A DNA stretch of 64,000 bases from Enterococcus cecorum (GTDB lineage Bacteria; Bacillota; Bacilli; Lactobacillales; Enterococcaceae), in the NCBI RefSeq assembly GCF_023221775.1, contig NZ_JAKUDS010000001.1, positions 124,001-188,000 on the forward strand, in the 5' to 3' direction. Below, piece by piece: positions 30,002-40,151 of this stretch. The position numbers were made by a program, and so were the translations under genes. Each line of letters starts with the position of its first letter. Position 1 is the first letter of the stretch. Below the pieces are notes generated by a model. That model worked only from the letters and a program-made list of their open reading frames with translations. It was not told the DNA's origin and ran no database searches.

Positions 30002-30031
30002 AAAGAGTGTGGCAGCATTGTCACACTCTTT
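30002..30031 (+). terminator. Hairpin between dnaK and dnaJ
   Basis: AAAGAGTGTG pairs perfectly with CACACTCTTT around a 10-base loop. Only a weak T run follows, so it may reduce read-through or act as an RNA-processing or stability element. A weak promoter (TTTACT at 30033, TAAAAT at 30057) could give dnaJ separate expression. Confidence 0.55.
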
Positions 30032-30093
30032 GTTTACTGATAGCAACTAGTTATGATAAAATACTAGGGAAATTGATTTTTGGAGGTAAGCTA

Positions 30094-31245
30094 ATGGCTG
30101 ATAAAAGAGATTATTATGAAGTGCTTGGCGTTTCTAAAAGTGCTTCTGATGATGAGATAAAAAAGGCTTATCGTAAGCTATCAAAGAAGTATCACCCTGA
30201 TATTAATAAAGCGCCTGATGCTGAAGAAAAGTTTAAAGAAATTTCCGAAGCATATGAAGTGTTAAGCGATAGTCAAAAACGTGCTGCCTATGATCAATAT
30301 GGTCATGCTGCCAATGATCCTAATTTTGGAGCTGGTGGCTTTGGCGGAGGTTTTGGTGGCTTCGGTGGCGGTGCTGGTTTCGGCGGATTTGAAGATATTT
30401 TTGAGTCCTTCTTTAGTGGTGGTACCTCACGGAGTAACCCAAATGCACCTAGACAAGGTTCAGACTTACAATATGTCATCAATCTAGGTTTTGAAGAAGC
30501 GATTTTTGGTGTAGAAAAGAGTATTAAATATAATCGTGATGAATTATGTCATACTTGTGGTGGTAGTGGAGCTAAACCAGGTACCCATCCACAAACATGT
30601 AGCAAATGTCATGGTTCTGGTGTCATTAATGTTGAACGTCAAACACCACTTGGCCGTGTGATGACGCGCAGTGCTTGTGATCAATGTAATGGTACTGGTA
30701 AGACGATTAGTGATCCATGTACAACTTGTCACGGTACAGGACGCGAAAAACATAGTCACACAGTAAAAGTAAATGTTCCTGCAGGTGTGGAAGATGGTCA
30801 ACAAATGCGTTTAGCAAACCAAGGAGAAGCTGGCTATAATGGCGGCCCTTATGGTGATTTATATGTTGTCTTTAGAGTGGAACAAAGTGATATCTTTGAC
30901 CGTGATGGTGCAGAAATTTACTACGAATTACCGCTTAACTTTGTGCAAGCAGCCTTAGGGGATGAAATTAACGTGCCAACTGTCCATGGAGAAGTGAAAT
31001 TGAAAGTACCAGCTGGAACGCAAACAGGTACTAATTTCAGACTGCGCGGCAAAGGTGCCCCAAGACTACGTGGTGGCGGAAATGGTGACCAACACGTCAA
31101 AGTCAAAATTATTACACCGAAAAACTTAAATGAAGAACAAAAAGCGGCTTTGCGTCAATTTGCTAAAGCCAGTGGTCATAATGTGACTGAACAACAAGGT
31201 GAAGGCTTTTTTGATAAAATGAAAGATGCCTTTAAGAAAAAATAA
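30094..31245 (+). CDS. dnaJ: Chaperone DnaJ (Hsp40)
   Basis: This is the co-chaperone that delivers substrates to DnaK. The 383 residues comprise the J domain with the HPD tripeptide (about 33-35), a Gly/Phe-rich region (about 75-110), and four CXXCXGXG zinc repeats ([32 protein letters not shown]). The C-terminal substrate-binding domains end the protein. The ATG at 30094 follows GGAGG; the open frame extends upstream without a better start. Confidence 0.96.
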   Translation: MADKRDYYEVLGVSKSASDDEIKKAYRKLSKKYHPDINKAPDAEEKFKEISEAYEVLSDSQKRAAYDQYGHAANDPNFGAGGFGGGFGGFGGGAGFGGFEDIFESFFSGGTSRSNPNAPRQGSDLQYVINLGFEEAIFGVEKSIKYNRDELCHTCGGSGAKPGTHPQTCSKCHGSGVINVERQTPLGRVMTRSACDQCNGTGKTISDPCTTCHGTGREKHSHTVKVNVPAGVEDGQQMRLANQGEAGYNGGPYGDLYVVFRVEQSDIFDRDGAEIYYELPLNFVQAALGDEINVPTVHGEVKLKVPAGTQTGTNFRLRGKGAPRLRGGGNGDQHVKVKIITPKNLNEEQKAALRQFAKASGHNVTEQQGEGFFDKMKDAFKKK

Positions 31246-31255
31246 GATTCATGAT

Positions 31256-31304
31256 AAAAAACGGTTTACCTAACCAAAATGGCTTGGGTAAACCGTCTTT
31301 TTTT
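31256..31304. terminator. Bidirectional terminator between dnaJ and the Mga-like gene
   Basis: ACGGTTTACC (31261-31270) pairs perfectly with GGTAAACCGT (31287-31296), with an A run before and T run after. It serves the convergent dnaJ and Mga-like genes. Confidence 0.88.
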
Positions 31305-32817
31305 AATTTAATAGCGATAGAAATGACCGATTGTTGAATTGATTGAAAAGTTGAATCAGTTGTTCTTGATAGGTAGGCAAATAGTCGATGGCAAGCTTTA
31401 TAATATGTGAACTAGCATGCAGCTTTGTTTCATCAATAAAAGTTGCAAACTTTGGATGGATTAACACAATGGTATTTTTGTTTTGATACAATTGATCAAT
31501 ATTTTCAGCATTAATCATAAATACTTTAGGATTTAACCTATAGTGATTAAAAGTAGTAGCCAATTTAAGGGAAATACTTTCATATTCGCTAATTGTATTT
31601 GTCACAATCGTAATATCAATTTCAGGAATAAATAATTGATAGGTCACTTCGATTTGATTCGTTAAAAAATAAATTTGCTCTTTAGTAAAGAAATAGGGAA
31701 TATTATTAGACGTTCGCCAAGCATCGATAATTCGCTGTACTTGACTAAAGAGCACTTTTTGGTTTGTGTTTAATGTATTAAAAAGAAATGGATTACTTTC
31801 AGGAAGTAATGGATGTAAATTTAGAATACATTTTTTATAAAAATAAACAATCGCAACTCGAAAGTTTCTAGTAAAAACGACCTCTTTGCCTAAACGCAGC
31901 TTTTGGGCAAGATGTTGCAAAAGACTTTTAATTTGTTTATTTGTAAAGACTATTTGGTGCAAGGTTTTAATATCTTTGTTTTGCCATTGATCAGAAAAAA
32001 GAAAATTGTTTGTTGTGCAATAACATAAAAAGATGTAGTCAAGCTCGGTTTGATTGAAAAACGTATTGAGAAATTGTTCCAAATTTAAATGAACAAAATC
32101 AACTAATTGCTGATAAATAAAAAGTTGTTTCAAGGCAGTCAAATCTTCCCAATCTTGTAATTCAACTTTATTTTCTCGTCGCACCCAAGTTAACATCAGT
32201 AAGACTTCGAAAAATAAAAAATCATCGGTTGTAGTTTCTAACAATTTTGGTTGAATGGCATGATTAGATGCTAGAATAAATTGGTGTGCGATTCGTATAT
32301 CATCTTCTGATATAGGATAATATTTCACACCGTATTGAGAATAGAGCATTGCGATAAAAAATCGGATTCTATACTCTGGACCAGCAATTTGATGCTTATA
32401 CGTTTTTAAACCAATCTGTTTTAAATATTTTTCAGCTTTGTTTCTAATACGATAAGCGTTTGCAATGGAATGGTAGTTTTTCTCAATAAAAGCACTGAAT
32501 GGTAATTGTTCATGATTATTAATTAAAAAGGTAAAATATTTTAAAATAATCGATTCACCATAAATTAGGTGTAAGATTTCAAGATAATTGACATTTTTGA
32601 CCATTGTAAGCTTCAAATGTTTATCTTTTTGAAATTGAATCCGTGCTTTTCCTTGCAATAATTGGTTCAATTCTGTAACCAAGTCCTTAAGATAAACGTC
32701 GCTAATATTTAAATAAGTCGACATTTTATCTAAATGAAGGACATTATTGTTGAACAAAATCATAAAAATCAAGACTTTGTTCCTGACTTTGCTTTCTAAT
32801 AAATTGTCAAGCATCAT
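31303..32817 (-). CDS. Mga-family helix-turn-helix transcriptional regulator
   Basis: This 504-residue protein resembles the Mga/AtxA group of regulators. It has an N-terminal DNA-binding half with two helix-turn-helix-like segments (LDKMSTYLNISDVYLKDLVTELN region near residue 35, and FSAFIEKNYHSIANAYRIRNKA near 110-130), then a long helical part where PRD-like domains lie in the family. Phosphorylated histidines cannot be assigned by eye. The ATG at 32817 follows GGGGAAAG. Lysine, asparagine and isoleucine are frequent, giving a more AT-rich gene than its neighbours. Target genes are unknown. Confidence 0.7.
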   Translation of the reverse strand: MMLDNLLESKVRNKVLIFMILFNNNVLHLDKMSTYLNISDVYLKDLVTELNQLLQGKARIQFQKDKHLKLTMVKNVNYLEILHLIYGESIILKYFTFLINNHEQLPFSAFIEKNYHSIANAYRIRNKAEKYLKQIGLKTYKHQIAGPEYRIRFFIAMLYSQYGVKYYPISEDDIRIAHQFILASNHAIQPKLLETTTDDFLFFEVLLMLTWVRRENKVELQDWEDLTALKQLFIYQQLVDFVHLNLEQFLNTFFNQTELDYIFLCYCTTNNFLFSDQWQNKDIKTLHQIVFTNKQIKSLLQHLAQKLRLGKEVVFTRNFRVAIVYFYKKCILNLHPLLPESNPFLFNTLNTNQKVLFSQVQRIIDAWRTSNNIPYFFTKEQIYFLTNQIEVTYQLFIPEIDITIVTNTISEYESISLKLATTFNHYRLNPKVFMINAENIDQLYQNKNTIVLIHPKFATFIDETKLHASSHIIKLAIDYLPTYQEQLIQLFNQFNNRSFLSLLN

Positions 32818-33316
32818 TCTTTCCCCTTTCAAATTCATATAAACTATCCATTTTTCCCATAAATTATCACGGGCATTTCTAATTTTAGCAGAAATAATAA
32901 AAAAATCACTAATAAATTTTTATCAAAAAGCCGATTGTATTTTAAAAATATTTGAGAATTTATTTTAAAATCAAGTATTTTATGAATGTCAAGTGCTCGG
33001 GAGAAAGTCATTGAAAGCGATTTTTAATAATATTTTTTATGACGTGAAATAATTAAGCCAGCAAATTTATATTGAATTTATTATATCGCGGAACAATAGT
33101 TGGAAGAAACATTATATCATATGGATGATGTGTGATATTTCTTTTAGTTTGTCATTTACGAGGTATGGGTTATTTGTTGGATGGAGAACTGAATAATAAA
33201 GAGTCAAAAAAGCGTATTCCTTTCTTAAAATCGAATAATTGTTGTCTTGGTAAATCGTAAATCGGTGAAAATACGAAAATTTTTCAAGTAATTTGTAAAA
33301 TTAGAAGATTCTCATA
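32818..33316. other. AT-rich intergenic region between the Mga-like gene and ppc
   Basis: About 500 bases with no convincing open frame. A cre-like site TTGAAAGCGATTTTTA lies at 33011-33026 (one mismatch to consensus). The region probably holds the divergent promoters of the regulator and ppc, and I see no remnant of a known gene. Confidence 0.5.
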
Positions 33317-33344
33317 TTTACATTTTCTGAAAATGAGGTATGAT
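33317..33344 (+). promoter_or_regulatory. Promoter of ppc
   Basis: TTTACA (33317-33322) and TATGAT (33339-33344) have 16 bases between them. The ribosome site AGGGGG follows at about 33369. Confidence 0.6.
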
Positions 33345-33380
33345 ATATTTGTAACAAAAAAGCTCATTAGGGGGTATATT

Positions 33381-36074
33381 GTGCGAGTGAAATTAGAAAA
33401 TAGTAATAATAAAGAGGTCATTCAAGAAGAAGTAGCAATATTAACGACTTTATTAGCTGAAACAACCAAGAAGATGATTGGTGATGATGATTTTACTTTA
33501 ATTGAAGAGTTAACTGACTTATCTATGAAAAAAGATTATCATCAATTAGAAGTTAAGATTTCACAAATATCGAATGAAAAGATGGAAGTTATCTCACGTT
33601 ATTTCTCAGTTCTTCCATTACTAATTAATATTTCTGAAGATGTTGACTTAGCCTATCAAGTAAATTACCTAAATAATACAAATCAAGAGTATGTGGGAAA
33701 ATTATCCGAGACGATGAATCAAGTTGCAAAATCTGACCAAGCGCAACAAATTCTACAAAATCTAAATGTTGTTCCCGTGTTAACTGCCCATCCAACACAG
33801 GTTCAAAGAAAAACAATGCTTGGATTGACTCAACAAATTCATGTATTGTTACGTAAGCATCGAGATGTCAAACTAGGCTTAATTAACCAAGAAAAATGGT
33901 ATGATGATCTACGACGCCATATTGAATTGATTATGCAGACGGATATGATTCGTGAAAAAAAATTAAAAGTTAGAAATGAAATAACTAATGTGACCGAATA
34001 TTATGATCGTTCCTTAATTACGGCAATTAGTAATTTAGTTAGCGAATATAAGTCATTAGCAACGAAAAAAGGGATTCGATTAAATCAACCGACACCGATT
34101 ACGATGGGAATGTGGATTGGTGGAGATAGAGATGGTAATCCTTATGTCACAGCAGAAACACTTCAAATTTCAGCTACTACGCAAGGTGAAGTGATTTTTA
34201 ATTATTATATAAAAAAAATTCAAGAACTTTATTTTGCGTTTTCGATTTCGACTGCACAGGCACAAGTGAGTGAAGAAGTTGTGCAAATGGCTGAAGCGTC
34301 AAAGGATCAGTCTGTATTCCGCGAAAAAGAATTATATCGCAAGGCATTTAGTTATATTGAAGAACGGTTGCGTAATACATTGGCATTTATTGTTAATGAT
34401 GAAGATTTACATCCGCGCTATAAAAAAGTGTGTGAATTTCAAGCTGATTTGCAAAAAATCCAAAATTCTCTATTGCAAAATCATGGGGAGGCTTTATTAA
34501 AAGGGGATTTTAACGAACTTGTTCAAGCAACAGAGATATTCGGTTTTTACTTGGCAAGTATTGATATGCGTCAAGATTCTAGTGTCTTAGAAGCGTGTGT
34601 GGCTGAATTGCTCAAAAGTGCCAACATTGAAGAAGACTATTCAGCATTAGATGAAGAAGCTAAAATCGCTGTACTCTTGAAGGAATTAGAAGAAGACCCA
34701 CGAATTTTATCAGCTACAAATGTTGAAAAATCTGAGACTTTAACAAAAGAATTAGCAATTTTTAAAATGGCGCGTAAATTAAAGGACAAAATGGGAGAAG
34801 AAATTATCAAGCAACATATTATTTCCCATTCCGAAAGTGTTTCTGATATGCTTGAATTGGCTATTTTATTGAAGGAAGTTGGTTTGATTGATAAGCATTC
34901 CGCTCGGGTTCAGATTGTTCCGCTATTTGAAACAATTGAAGACTTGGATAAATCTACACCAATTATGCAACAATACTTAACAATGCCAATTGTCAAACGT
35001 TGGTTAGCCTCTAAGAAGAATTATCAAGAAATCATGTTAGGATATTCTGATAGTAATAAAGACGGTGGATACTTGGCTTCAGGTTGGACTTTATATAAGG
35101 CGCAAAATGAATTGAAAGATTTAGGAGAAGCGCTAGGAGTTAAAATTACCTTCTTCCATGGTCGCGGTGGTACGGTTGGTCGTGGTGGAGGTTCAAGTTA
35201 TGATGCAATTACCTCACAACCATTTGATTCGATTAAAGACAGAATTCGCGTAACCGAACAAGGAGAAGTGATTGGGAATAAGTATGGGAATAAAGATGCG
35301 GCCTACTATAATTTAGAAATGTTGATTTCATCGACTTTAGGACGTATGGTTACTCAACGCGTCACGGATACAGACCTTTTAGCTGAATTTAGGCACTTGA
35401 TGGATGGGATTGCTGAAAAGAGTTATCATTTCTATCGTCAATTAGTTTTTGATCATCCGGGATTTTATGATTATTTCTTTGCGGCTAGTCCGATTAAAGA
35501 AGTTTCAAGTTTAAATATTGGGTCTCGTCCAGCCGCTCGAAAAACGATTACCGAAATTGGTGGATTACGTGCCATTCCGTGGGTATTCTCCTGGTCGCAA
35601 AACCGTGTAATGTTACCTGGTTGGTATGGAGTAGGTTCAAGTTTTAAAGACTTTATTGACCAAGCGCCTGAAAATTTAAGTATTCTAAGAAAAATGTATA
35701 AGACTTGGCCGTTCTTCCATTCGTTGCTCTCAAATGTTGATATGGTGCTTTCCAAATCAAATATGCACATTGCCTATCAGTATGCTCAAATGTGTGAAAC
35801 AGCGGAATCTAAAGAAGTTTATGATTTGCTGTTAAAAGAGTGGAAGTTGACGAAAGAGATTATTTTAGCGATTGAAGAACAAGCAGAATTACTGGCTGAT
35901 AATCCGTATTTACGTTCAAGTTTGGATTATCGTTTACCATACTTTAATGTATTGAATTATATACAAATTGAATTAATCAAACGTTTACGTAGTGGCAAAC
36001 ACGGCGAAAATACTGAAAAATTAATTCATATCACGATTAATGGTATTGCGACTGGCTTACGTAATTCTGGTTGA
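33381..36074 (+). CDS. ppc: Phosphoenolpyruvate carboxylase
   Basis: This carboxylates PEP to oxaloacetate, feeding aspartate and related synthesis. The 897 residues show the catalytic histidine motif [40 protein letters not shown] and the glycine-rich [13 protein letters not shown], ending in the conserved C-terminal [11 protein letters not shown]. The GTG at 33381 is chosen because AGGGGG lies 7 bases upstream; the frame is open to 33333 but without a ribosome site. Many lactobacilli and streptococci have ppc, but not all enterococci, so this may help to place the genome. Confidence 0.95.
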   Translation: MRVKLENSNNKEVIQEEVAILTTLLAETTKKMIGDDDFTLIEELTDLSMKKDYHQLEVKISQISNEKMEVISRYFSVLPLLINISEDVDLAYQVNYLNNTNQEYVGKLSETMNQVAKSDQAQQILQNLNVVPVLTAHPTQVQRKTMLGLTQQIHVLLRKHRDVKLGLINQEKWYDDLRRHIELIMQTDMIREKKLKVRNEITNVTEYYDRSLITAISNLVSEYKSLATKKGIRLNQPTPITMGMWIGGDRDGNPYVTAETLQISATTQGEVIFNYYIKKIQELYFAFSISTAQAQVSEEVVQMAEASKDQSVFREKELYRKAFSYIEERLRNTLAFIVNDEDLHPRYKKVCEFQADLQKIQNSLLQNHGEALLKGDFNELVQATEIFGFYLASIDMRQDSSVLEACVAELLKSANIEEDYSALDEEAKIAVLLKELEEDPRILSATNVEKSETLTKELAIFKMARKLKDKMGEEIIKQHIISHSESVSDMLELAILLKEVGLIDKHSARVQIVPLFETIEDLDKSTPIMQQYLTMPIVKRWLASKKNYQEIMLGYSDSNKDGGYLASGWTLYKAQNELKDLGEALGVKITFFHGRGGTVGRGGGSSYDAITSQPFDSIKDRIRVTEQGEVIGNKYGNKDAAYYNLEMLISSTLGRMVTQRVTDTDLLAEFRHLMDGIAEKSYHFYRQLVFDHPGFYDYFFAASPIKEVSSLNIGSRPAARKTITEIGGLRAIPWVFSWSQNRVMLPGWYGVGSSFKDFIDQAPENLSILRKMYKTWPFFHSLLSNVDMVLSKSNMHIAYQYAQMCETAESKEVYDLLLKEWKLTKEIILAIEEQAELLADNPYLRSSLDYRLPYFNVLNYIQIELIKRLRSGKHGENTEKLIHITINGIATGLRNSG

Positions 36075-36080
36075 TGATAA

Positions 36081-36119
36081 AAAAGAAGTTGCTAACACTT
36101 ATGCTAGCAACTTCTTTTT
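36081..36119. terminator. Bidirectional terminator between ppc and the YdcF-like gene
   Basis: AAAAGAAGTTGCTA pairs perfectly with TAGCAACTTCTTTT (14 base pairs, 10-base loop) between two convergent genes. Confidence 0.9.
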
Positions 36120-37329
36120 ATTGATGGAAATGAATATATAAATCTATCAGCCAAGTTAGTAGATAAAATCCACTTATGATGCCACATATAATCATATGGC
36201 GACGTTTATTCAACATGACAATAGCAGCGAATTCTCTAAGTAAGGCATTGGGTAGAAAGTAGCGTGCTGTATGGGCACCCAAGCCTTGTGCGGTTAGGCC
36301 CACTTGTTCAGCAAAAATTCCTGCCCGAAAGATATGATAATTGTTAGAAAAGAATACGGCATGATATGGTTTGATTGGTCGGTTATCCATTAATTGTTTA
36401 CTAAAACGCATATTTTCTAAAGTAGTTGTTGATTGATCTTCTAATAAAATATCTTCTTCATCAATCCCTTGTTCTAAGGCGTAATTTTTCATTGCTTGTG
36501 CTTCTGAAATTTTTTCATCAGGCCCTTGACCACCAGACATAATCAATTTTACTGAATGATTTGTCTTTGCTTTTTGTAAGTGGAAAAAGTCGATGGCTCT
36601 ATTAATACGTTGTGCAAGTAGTGGGGTAACCCGTTCGCCATTAATCAGACCTGCTCCAAGTACAATGAGATAATCTTGATTAAGTTTTGGACGTAAAAAT
36701 TGGTAAATCCAAACACAAATTAAAAAATTAAATAAGATTAACATGAAATATCCGGTTATCACGGTAGGTAAGGCTAAGAAACTTAAAAACCAATGTGGTA
36801 AATGGTCTCTAAAAATTTGTAAGAATAAGTATAAAATTAGCCCGATTGCACAGATAAAGGTAAGCATATTGGCTAAACTACGTGATTCTTTTTTGAAAAC
36901 AACATAACTATTCCACAGTAGAAAAATGATTAAGCCATAAATGCCAAATGCGATGAGTAAGACAAAGATAATCATAAATAACCCTAAGACACCAAAAGGA
37001 ATAAGGGATTTTGCGGTAATTCCGATGAGAGCTAAGTATCCAGTAAAAACAATCCAAAATAACATAAATAACCAGCCGTTGATTAGTCTAGCGGGTCGTT
37101 TATGAAACTGCCAATAAAATAAAGCAAAAAAACTAACTGGAATTAAGAACCAAACACTGTGATTTAGTATTTCTAAAAATAGACAATATGGAAGTAGAAA
37201 ACCTAGTGATAAATAAATGATTTTAAGTAGTTTTTGATTTTGCTTTTTTCTAAATAAGTGAATGGCATATCCAAAAGTAGTTACAAAATAGATAATACTC
37301 ACGATAATATCAAGGGTTTTAAGATTCAT
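36118..37329 (-). CDS. YdcF/SanA-like DUF218 protein with multi-helix membrane domain
   Basis: The 403-residue protein has about eight hydrophobic helices in the first 215 residues, then a DUF218 domain (about 220-370). The domain shows the family pattern IVLGAGLINGERVTPLLAQR, MSGGQGPDEKISEAQAM and EDQSTTTLENM, and a last hydrophobic segment near the C-terminus. DUF218 proteins such as SanA and ElyC are linked to envelope integrity in enteric bacteria; the substrate is unknown. The ATG follows AGGAG. It is divergent from the MFS gene across a strong inverted repeat. Confidence 0.85.
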   Translation of the reverse strand: MNLKTLDIIVSIIYFVTTFGYAIHLFRKKQNQKLLKIIYLSLGFLLPYCLFLEILNHSVWFLIPVSFFALFYWQFHKRPARLINGWLFMLFWIVFTGYLALIGITAKSLIPFGVLGLFMIIFVLLIAFGIYGLIIFLLWNSYVVFKKESRSLANMLTFICAIGLILYLFLQIFRDHLPHWFLSFLALPTVITGYFMLILFNFLICVWIYQFLRPKLNQDYLIVLGAGLINGERVTPLLAQRINRAIDFFHLQKAKTNHSVKLIMSGGQGPDEKISEAQAMKNYALEQGIDEEDILLEDQSTTTLENMRFSKQLMDNRPIKPYHAVFFSNNYHIFRAGIFAEQVGLTAQGLGAHTARYFLPNALLREFAAIVMLNKRRHMIICGIISGFYLLTWLIDLYIHFHQ

Positions 37330-37391
37330 TTTTTCACTCCTAATTAATAACTTTCTACATTATAGCAAAACTAAGTGAAGTTGCAAGATTA

Positions 37392-37430
37392 CAATCTTTA
37401 CATACTTTTCATAGTCGTTTGTAAAGATTG
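37392..37430. promoter_or_regulatory. Inverted repeat, probable operator in the YdcF-MFS divergent region
   Basis: CAATCTTTACA (37392-37402) and TGTAAAGATTG (37420-37430) form a perfect 11-base inverted repeat with 17 bases between. It lies 55 bases before the MFS start and 60 before the YdcF-like start. There is no T run, so an operator is more likely than a terminator. Confidence 0.6.
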
Positions 37431-37485
37431 AATATTTATCTACTATTAAATTGATAGTAACTTTTATGAGGAAAGAAGGGACAAG

Positions 37486-38667
37486 ATGAAACAAATATAT
37501 AAACGAAATTTACCTTTATTAGGTGTCACTGAATTTTTTAGTTTTTTTGGGATCACTACTTTTTGGTTATTGTTTTTAAGCCAACAAGGGATGTCTTTAT
37601 GGCAAATTGGTATTTTGGAAAGTCTTTTTCATTTAACGAGTTTACTTTCTGAAGTTCCATCAGGCGTACTAGCAGATCGTTTTACTTATCGGCGTAATCT
37701 CTTCCTTGGTCGATGCGTTACGATTATTTCGGCCATCTTCATGATTTTTGGCAATGGCAATTTTTTTCTTTATGCTTTGGGAATGATTTTTAGTGCCTGG
37801 GGCTATAACTTTGATTCTGGTACGAGTCAAGCGCTTTTATATGAAACAGCCAAAGAACTTAAGCAAGAATCAAGATATCTAACATTCACAAGCTACCTTA
37901 ATGGAATCTTAGAAGCTACTCGTACTTTAGGGATGGTGGTTGCCGGATTTTTGGTACATGGTTGGCTCATTTATACCTATCATATTCAGATAGTTTGTTC
38001 TGTGTTGGGTATTCTTTGTATTTGGAAGATAAAAGAGCCTTCCATCAAAATGAAAAAAGAAGAAAGTCAGACTGTTTTGCAAATTCTTAAGATGGTATAC
38101 CAGTTATTTAGGAAGCAAAGTCGCTTGTTTTACCAAATGCTGATGGTTCAGGTGATGTTGACACTAATTACGATGTATTATTTTTATTATCAGTCTCAAT
38201 TACCCTATCTTCAGTCTTGGCAAATAAGTTTGTTGATGCTTTTATCAAGTGGATGCAATATATTGGCCATTTATTTCGCAAATAAAATCGGTCAAAAAAT
38301 CAAGACGCAGTTGGTTTTATGGAGTATATTAGGTTGTTCAGGGGTGCTTTTTTTATTTTCCATTTTGAATAACCATTTTATCTATGCTGTAATATTTCTA
38401 GTGTCAGATGCTTTGGTTGTCCTTTTTTATCCACTATATGAAACAGAACTCCAAGCAGCATTTGATTCAAAAGTGCGAGCAACAATGCTAAGTGTCTATG
38501 CGATGTTAGGGAGTTTAGCGATGATTATCTTATTTCCGTTAATGGGGGCATTGATTGAACGTTTTGGTTTTATGTCTAGTTTCTTTGGTTTAGGATTACT
38601 TCTCATCGGGCTGAGTGTCCTGTTTATCTTGATTCAAAAAAATAATAAACGCGAAGATTTTGAGTGA
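37486..38667 (+). CDS. Major facilitator superfamily transporter
   Basis: A 12-helix transporter of 393 residues. The signature between helices 2 and 3 is present as SEVPSGVLADRFTYRRNLFLG (about residues 55-75, written here as two parts: SEVPSGVLADRF and TYRRNLFLG), and the C-terminal half repeats the fold. The substrate is not predictable, and an efflux or nutrient role is possible. The ATG follows AGAAGGGAC. The last codons overlap the terminator stem. A strong inverted repeat upstream suggests a dedicated regulator. Confidence 0.85.
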   Translation: MKQIYKRNLPLLGVTEFFSFFGITTFWLLFLSQQGMSLWQIGILESLFHLTSLLSEVPSGVLADRFTYRRNLFLGRCVTIISAIFMIFGNGNFFLYALGMIFSAWGYNFDSGTSQALLYETAKELKQESRYLTFTSYLNGILEATRTLGMVVAGFLVHGWLIYTYHIQIVCSVLGILCIWKIKEPSIKMKKEESQTVLQILKMVYQLFRKQSRLFYQMLMVQVMLTLITMYYFYYQSQLPYLQSWQISLLMLLSSGCNILAIYFANKIGQKIKTQLVLWSILGCSGVLFLFSILNNHFIYAVIFLVSDALVVLFYPLYETELQAAFDSKVRATMLSVYAMLGSLAMIILFPLMGALIERFGFMSSFFGLGLLLIGLSVLFILIQKNNKREDFE

Positions 38668-38690
38668 GTGCTCGAAATCTTCGTGTATTT
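38652..38690 (+). terminator. Terminator overlapping the MFS stop codon
   Basis: CGAAGATTTTGAG pairs with CTCGAAATCTTCG, and a T run follows at 38686-38691. The stop codon lies in the loop side of the stem. Confidence 0.8.
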
Positions 38691-38940
38691 TTTGTGGGTC
38701 CCCTGAACAATTTATCTTAATTCAGGAAAAAGTCGCCTATCCTTTATAGGTGGGTGACGAATGTTGTTTGGTGTGAGGGTTATCGTTGACAATCAAACCA
38801 TCACGTACAAGGTCAATTGGCAATCGTTAAGTACGTTCTTCTTGCAAGAAATTGGCATGGCAGAGAAAAATAAATAAATGAAATTTAATGTTAGAACTCA
38901 TTTTGAGCATAACACTTTTTTATGCATTCTTTTGAGACAA
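38691..38940. other. Intergenic stretch without a recognised gene
   Basis: No convincing gene. It holds a small inverted repeat CCTGAA/TTCAGG (about 38702-38726) and an open stretch of about 34 codons ending in a stop at about 38875 that has no start codon with ribosome site. It could be a gene remnant, but I cannot name it. Confidence 0.35.
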
Positions 38941-38969
38941 TTGCCCCTATTTTGTGAACATGTTATAGT
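38941..38969 (+). promoter_or_regulatory. Promoter before the B3/4-domain pseudogene
   Basis: TTGCCC (38941-38946) and TATAGT (38964-38969) are spaced by 17 bases. GGAAGG lies 7 bases before the TTG start of the broken gene, so transcription signals remain intact. Confidence 0.55.
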
Positions 38970-39003
38970 AAGGAAAGAAATCATGTGAAGGAAGGTAACG
39001 AAT

Positions 39004-39658
39004 TTGCAAGCTAAAGTGACTATAGATGAAAAAATTTTAAATGTCTTTCCAGAAATTAGCTTGGGCGTTCTCCAATTTCAAGCAGATTTGAAGGCACCAG
39101 ATGAACGATTCTGGACGATGAAGTGATTCCACGAGTGAGAGCTAAAATTGACGGAAAAGAATGGAGTCAGATTCCAGGTGTGAAAGGAAGTCGGGCTGCC
39201 TATAAAGCATTTGGTCGTAATCCAGGTAGATATCGTGTATCATCCGAAGCTTTGTTACGCAGAGTTCGCCGAGGGGATGCGCTCTATCAAATCAATTCAG
39301 TGGTGGATGTCAATAATCTTATTTCTATTCAAAGCGGGTTGTCTGTGGGCTCTTATGACTATGATAAGATTAGCGGCTCAGTGATTTTTCGTAAAGCCGA
39401 ACAAGGAGAAGGATATACAGGTATCGGAAAAGACTTTCTCGATATGGAAAATATGTTAGTTTTAGCAGATGACTAGGGGGTTTTTGGCTCTTCTATGTCT
39501 GTGCGATGGTCACCGAAAGTACGAAGAATGTTCTTGTGGTCATCTATTGCTTTGAAGAGGATATAGATTTAGAAAACTTGTTAATTGAAGCAAAAACAGC
39601 ATTTGAAAATTACGCCTCTGCCAAAAATGTTGAAACTCAGATTATTGATAATAGATAA
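39004..39658 (+). pseudogene. Broken B3/4-domain protein (PheT-like editing domain family)
   Basis: The intact product would be a B3/4-domain protein of about 218 residues, related to the tRNA-editing-like domain of phenylalanyl-tRNA synthetase beta. Three lesions are visible. First, a one-base loss near 39107-39109, where the frame changes from APDER to ILDDEVIPRVRAKI. Second, an in-frame TAG at 39474-39476 where the family expects Leu-Gly-Pro-Phe-Gly (here stop, then GVFGSS). Third, a one-base loss near 39500, after which CAMVTESTKNVLVV resumes. The body retains SRAAYKAFGRNPGRYRVSSEALLRR-type sequence in two blocks. With three lesions it is almost surely dead. Confidence 0.88.
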
Positions 39659-39672
39659 AGGAAAAATGCAAA

Positions 39673-40062
39673 GTGAATGATCAACAATTAATCAAAAAGG
39701 TAAATGAAGCGGCTGAAAATCAACGTCAGCAACGAGGATATATTGCACCAGTGGATATATTAATAGAAATTGGTGTACTGACTAAACAAAATTATGATAA
39801 TTGGCGATTTGGCAAAGTATCCTATCTAGAAAAAGTATGTACGTGTAATCTTAGCAAGCTTACCAAAATTTTGCAGCAAATCTATAAATATGCACAAATA
39901 AATGGCTTGAAACCCTCCATGAGTCAATATCAGCTATGGGGAAAGAAAAAAGGGAAAGCACTGCGATTTAGTAAAAGTGGTAGACCTGAAGTTGAGCGAA
40001 AGTATGCGACACATTTTGTGGACAGTAAGCAGATAGCGGAGTTAAGAGCAAGGAAATGTTAA
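39673..40062 (+). CDS. Conserved hypothetical protein, 129 residues
   Basis: I do not recognise a named family with certainty. The protein is basic, and the N-terminal half (GYIAPVDILIEIGVLTKQNYDNWRFG) looks like a conserved helical module seen in small proteins of Lactobacillales. The C-terminal half is rich in Lys/Arg (GKKKGKALRFSKSGRPEVERKY). The GTG at 39673 follows AAAGGAAA. It lies 14 bases after the broken B3/4 gene and was probably in one transcript with it. The sequence shows no lesion. Confidence 0.65.
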   Translation: MNDQQLIKKVNEAAENQRQQRGYIAPVDILIEIGVLTKQNYDNWRFGKVSYLEKVCTCNLSKLTKILQQIYKYAQINGLKPSMSQYQLWGKKKGKALRFSKSGRPEVERKYATHFVDSKQIAELRARKC

Positions 40063-40151
40063 GTTGCTAATGATATCAGCTGTATTTATATATGCAAGGG
40101 ATGTATTGATGAAGGAATTATTATCCTTAGACTACAATGTAACAAAAAAGA

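Noticed and set aside
38740-38875. Unstarted frame RVIVDNQTITYKVNWQ... as a gene fragment
   Set aside because: Only about 34 codons, no start and no recognisable family.
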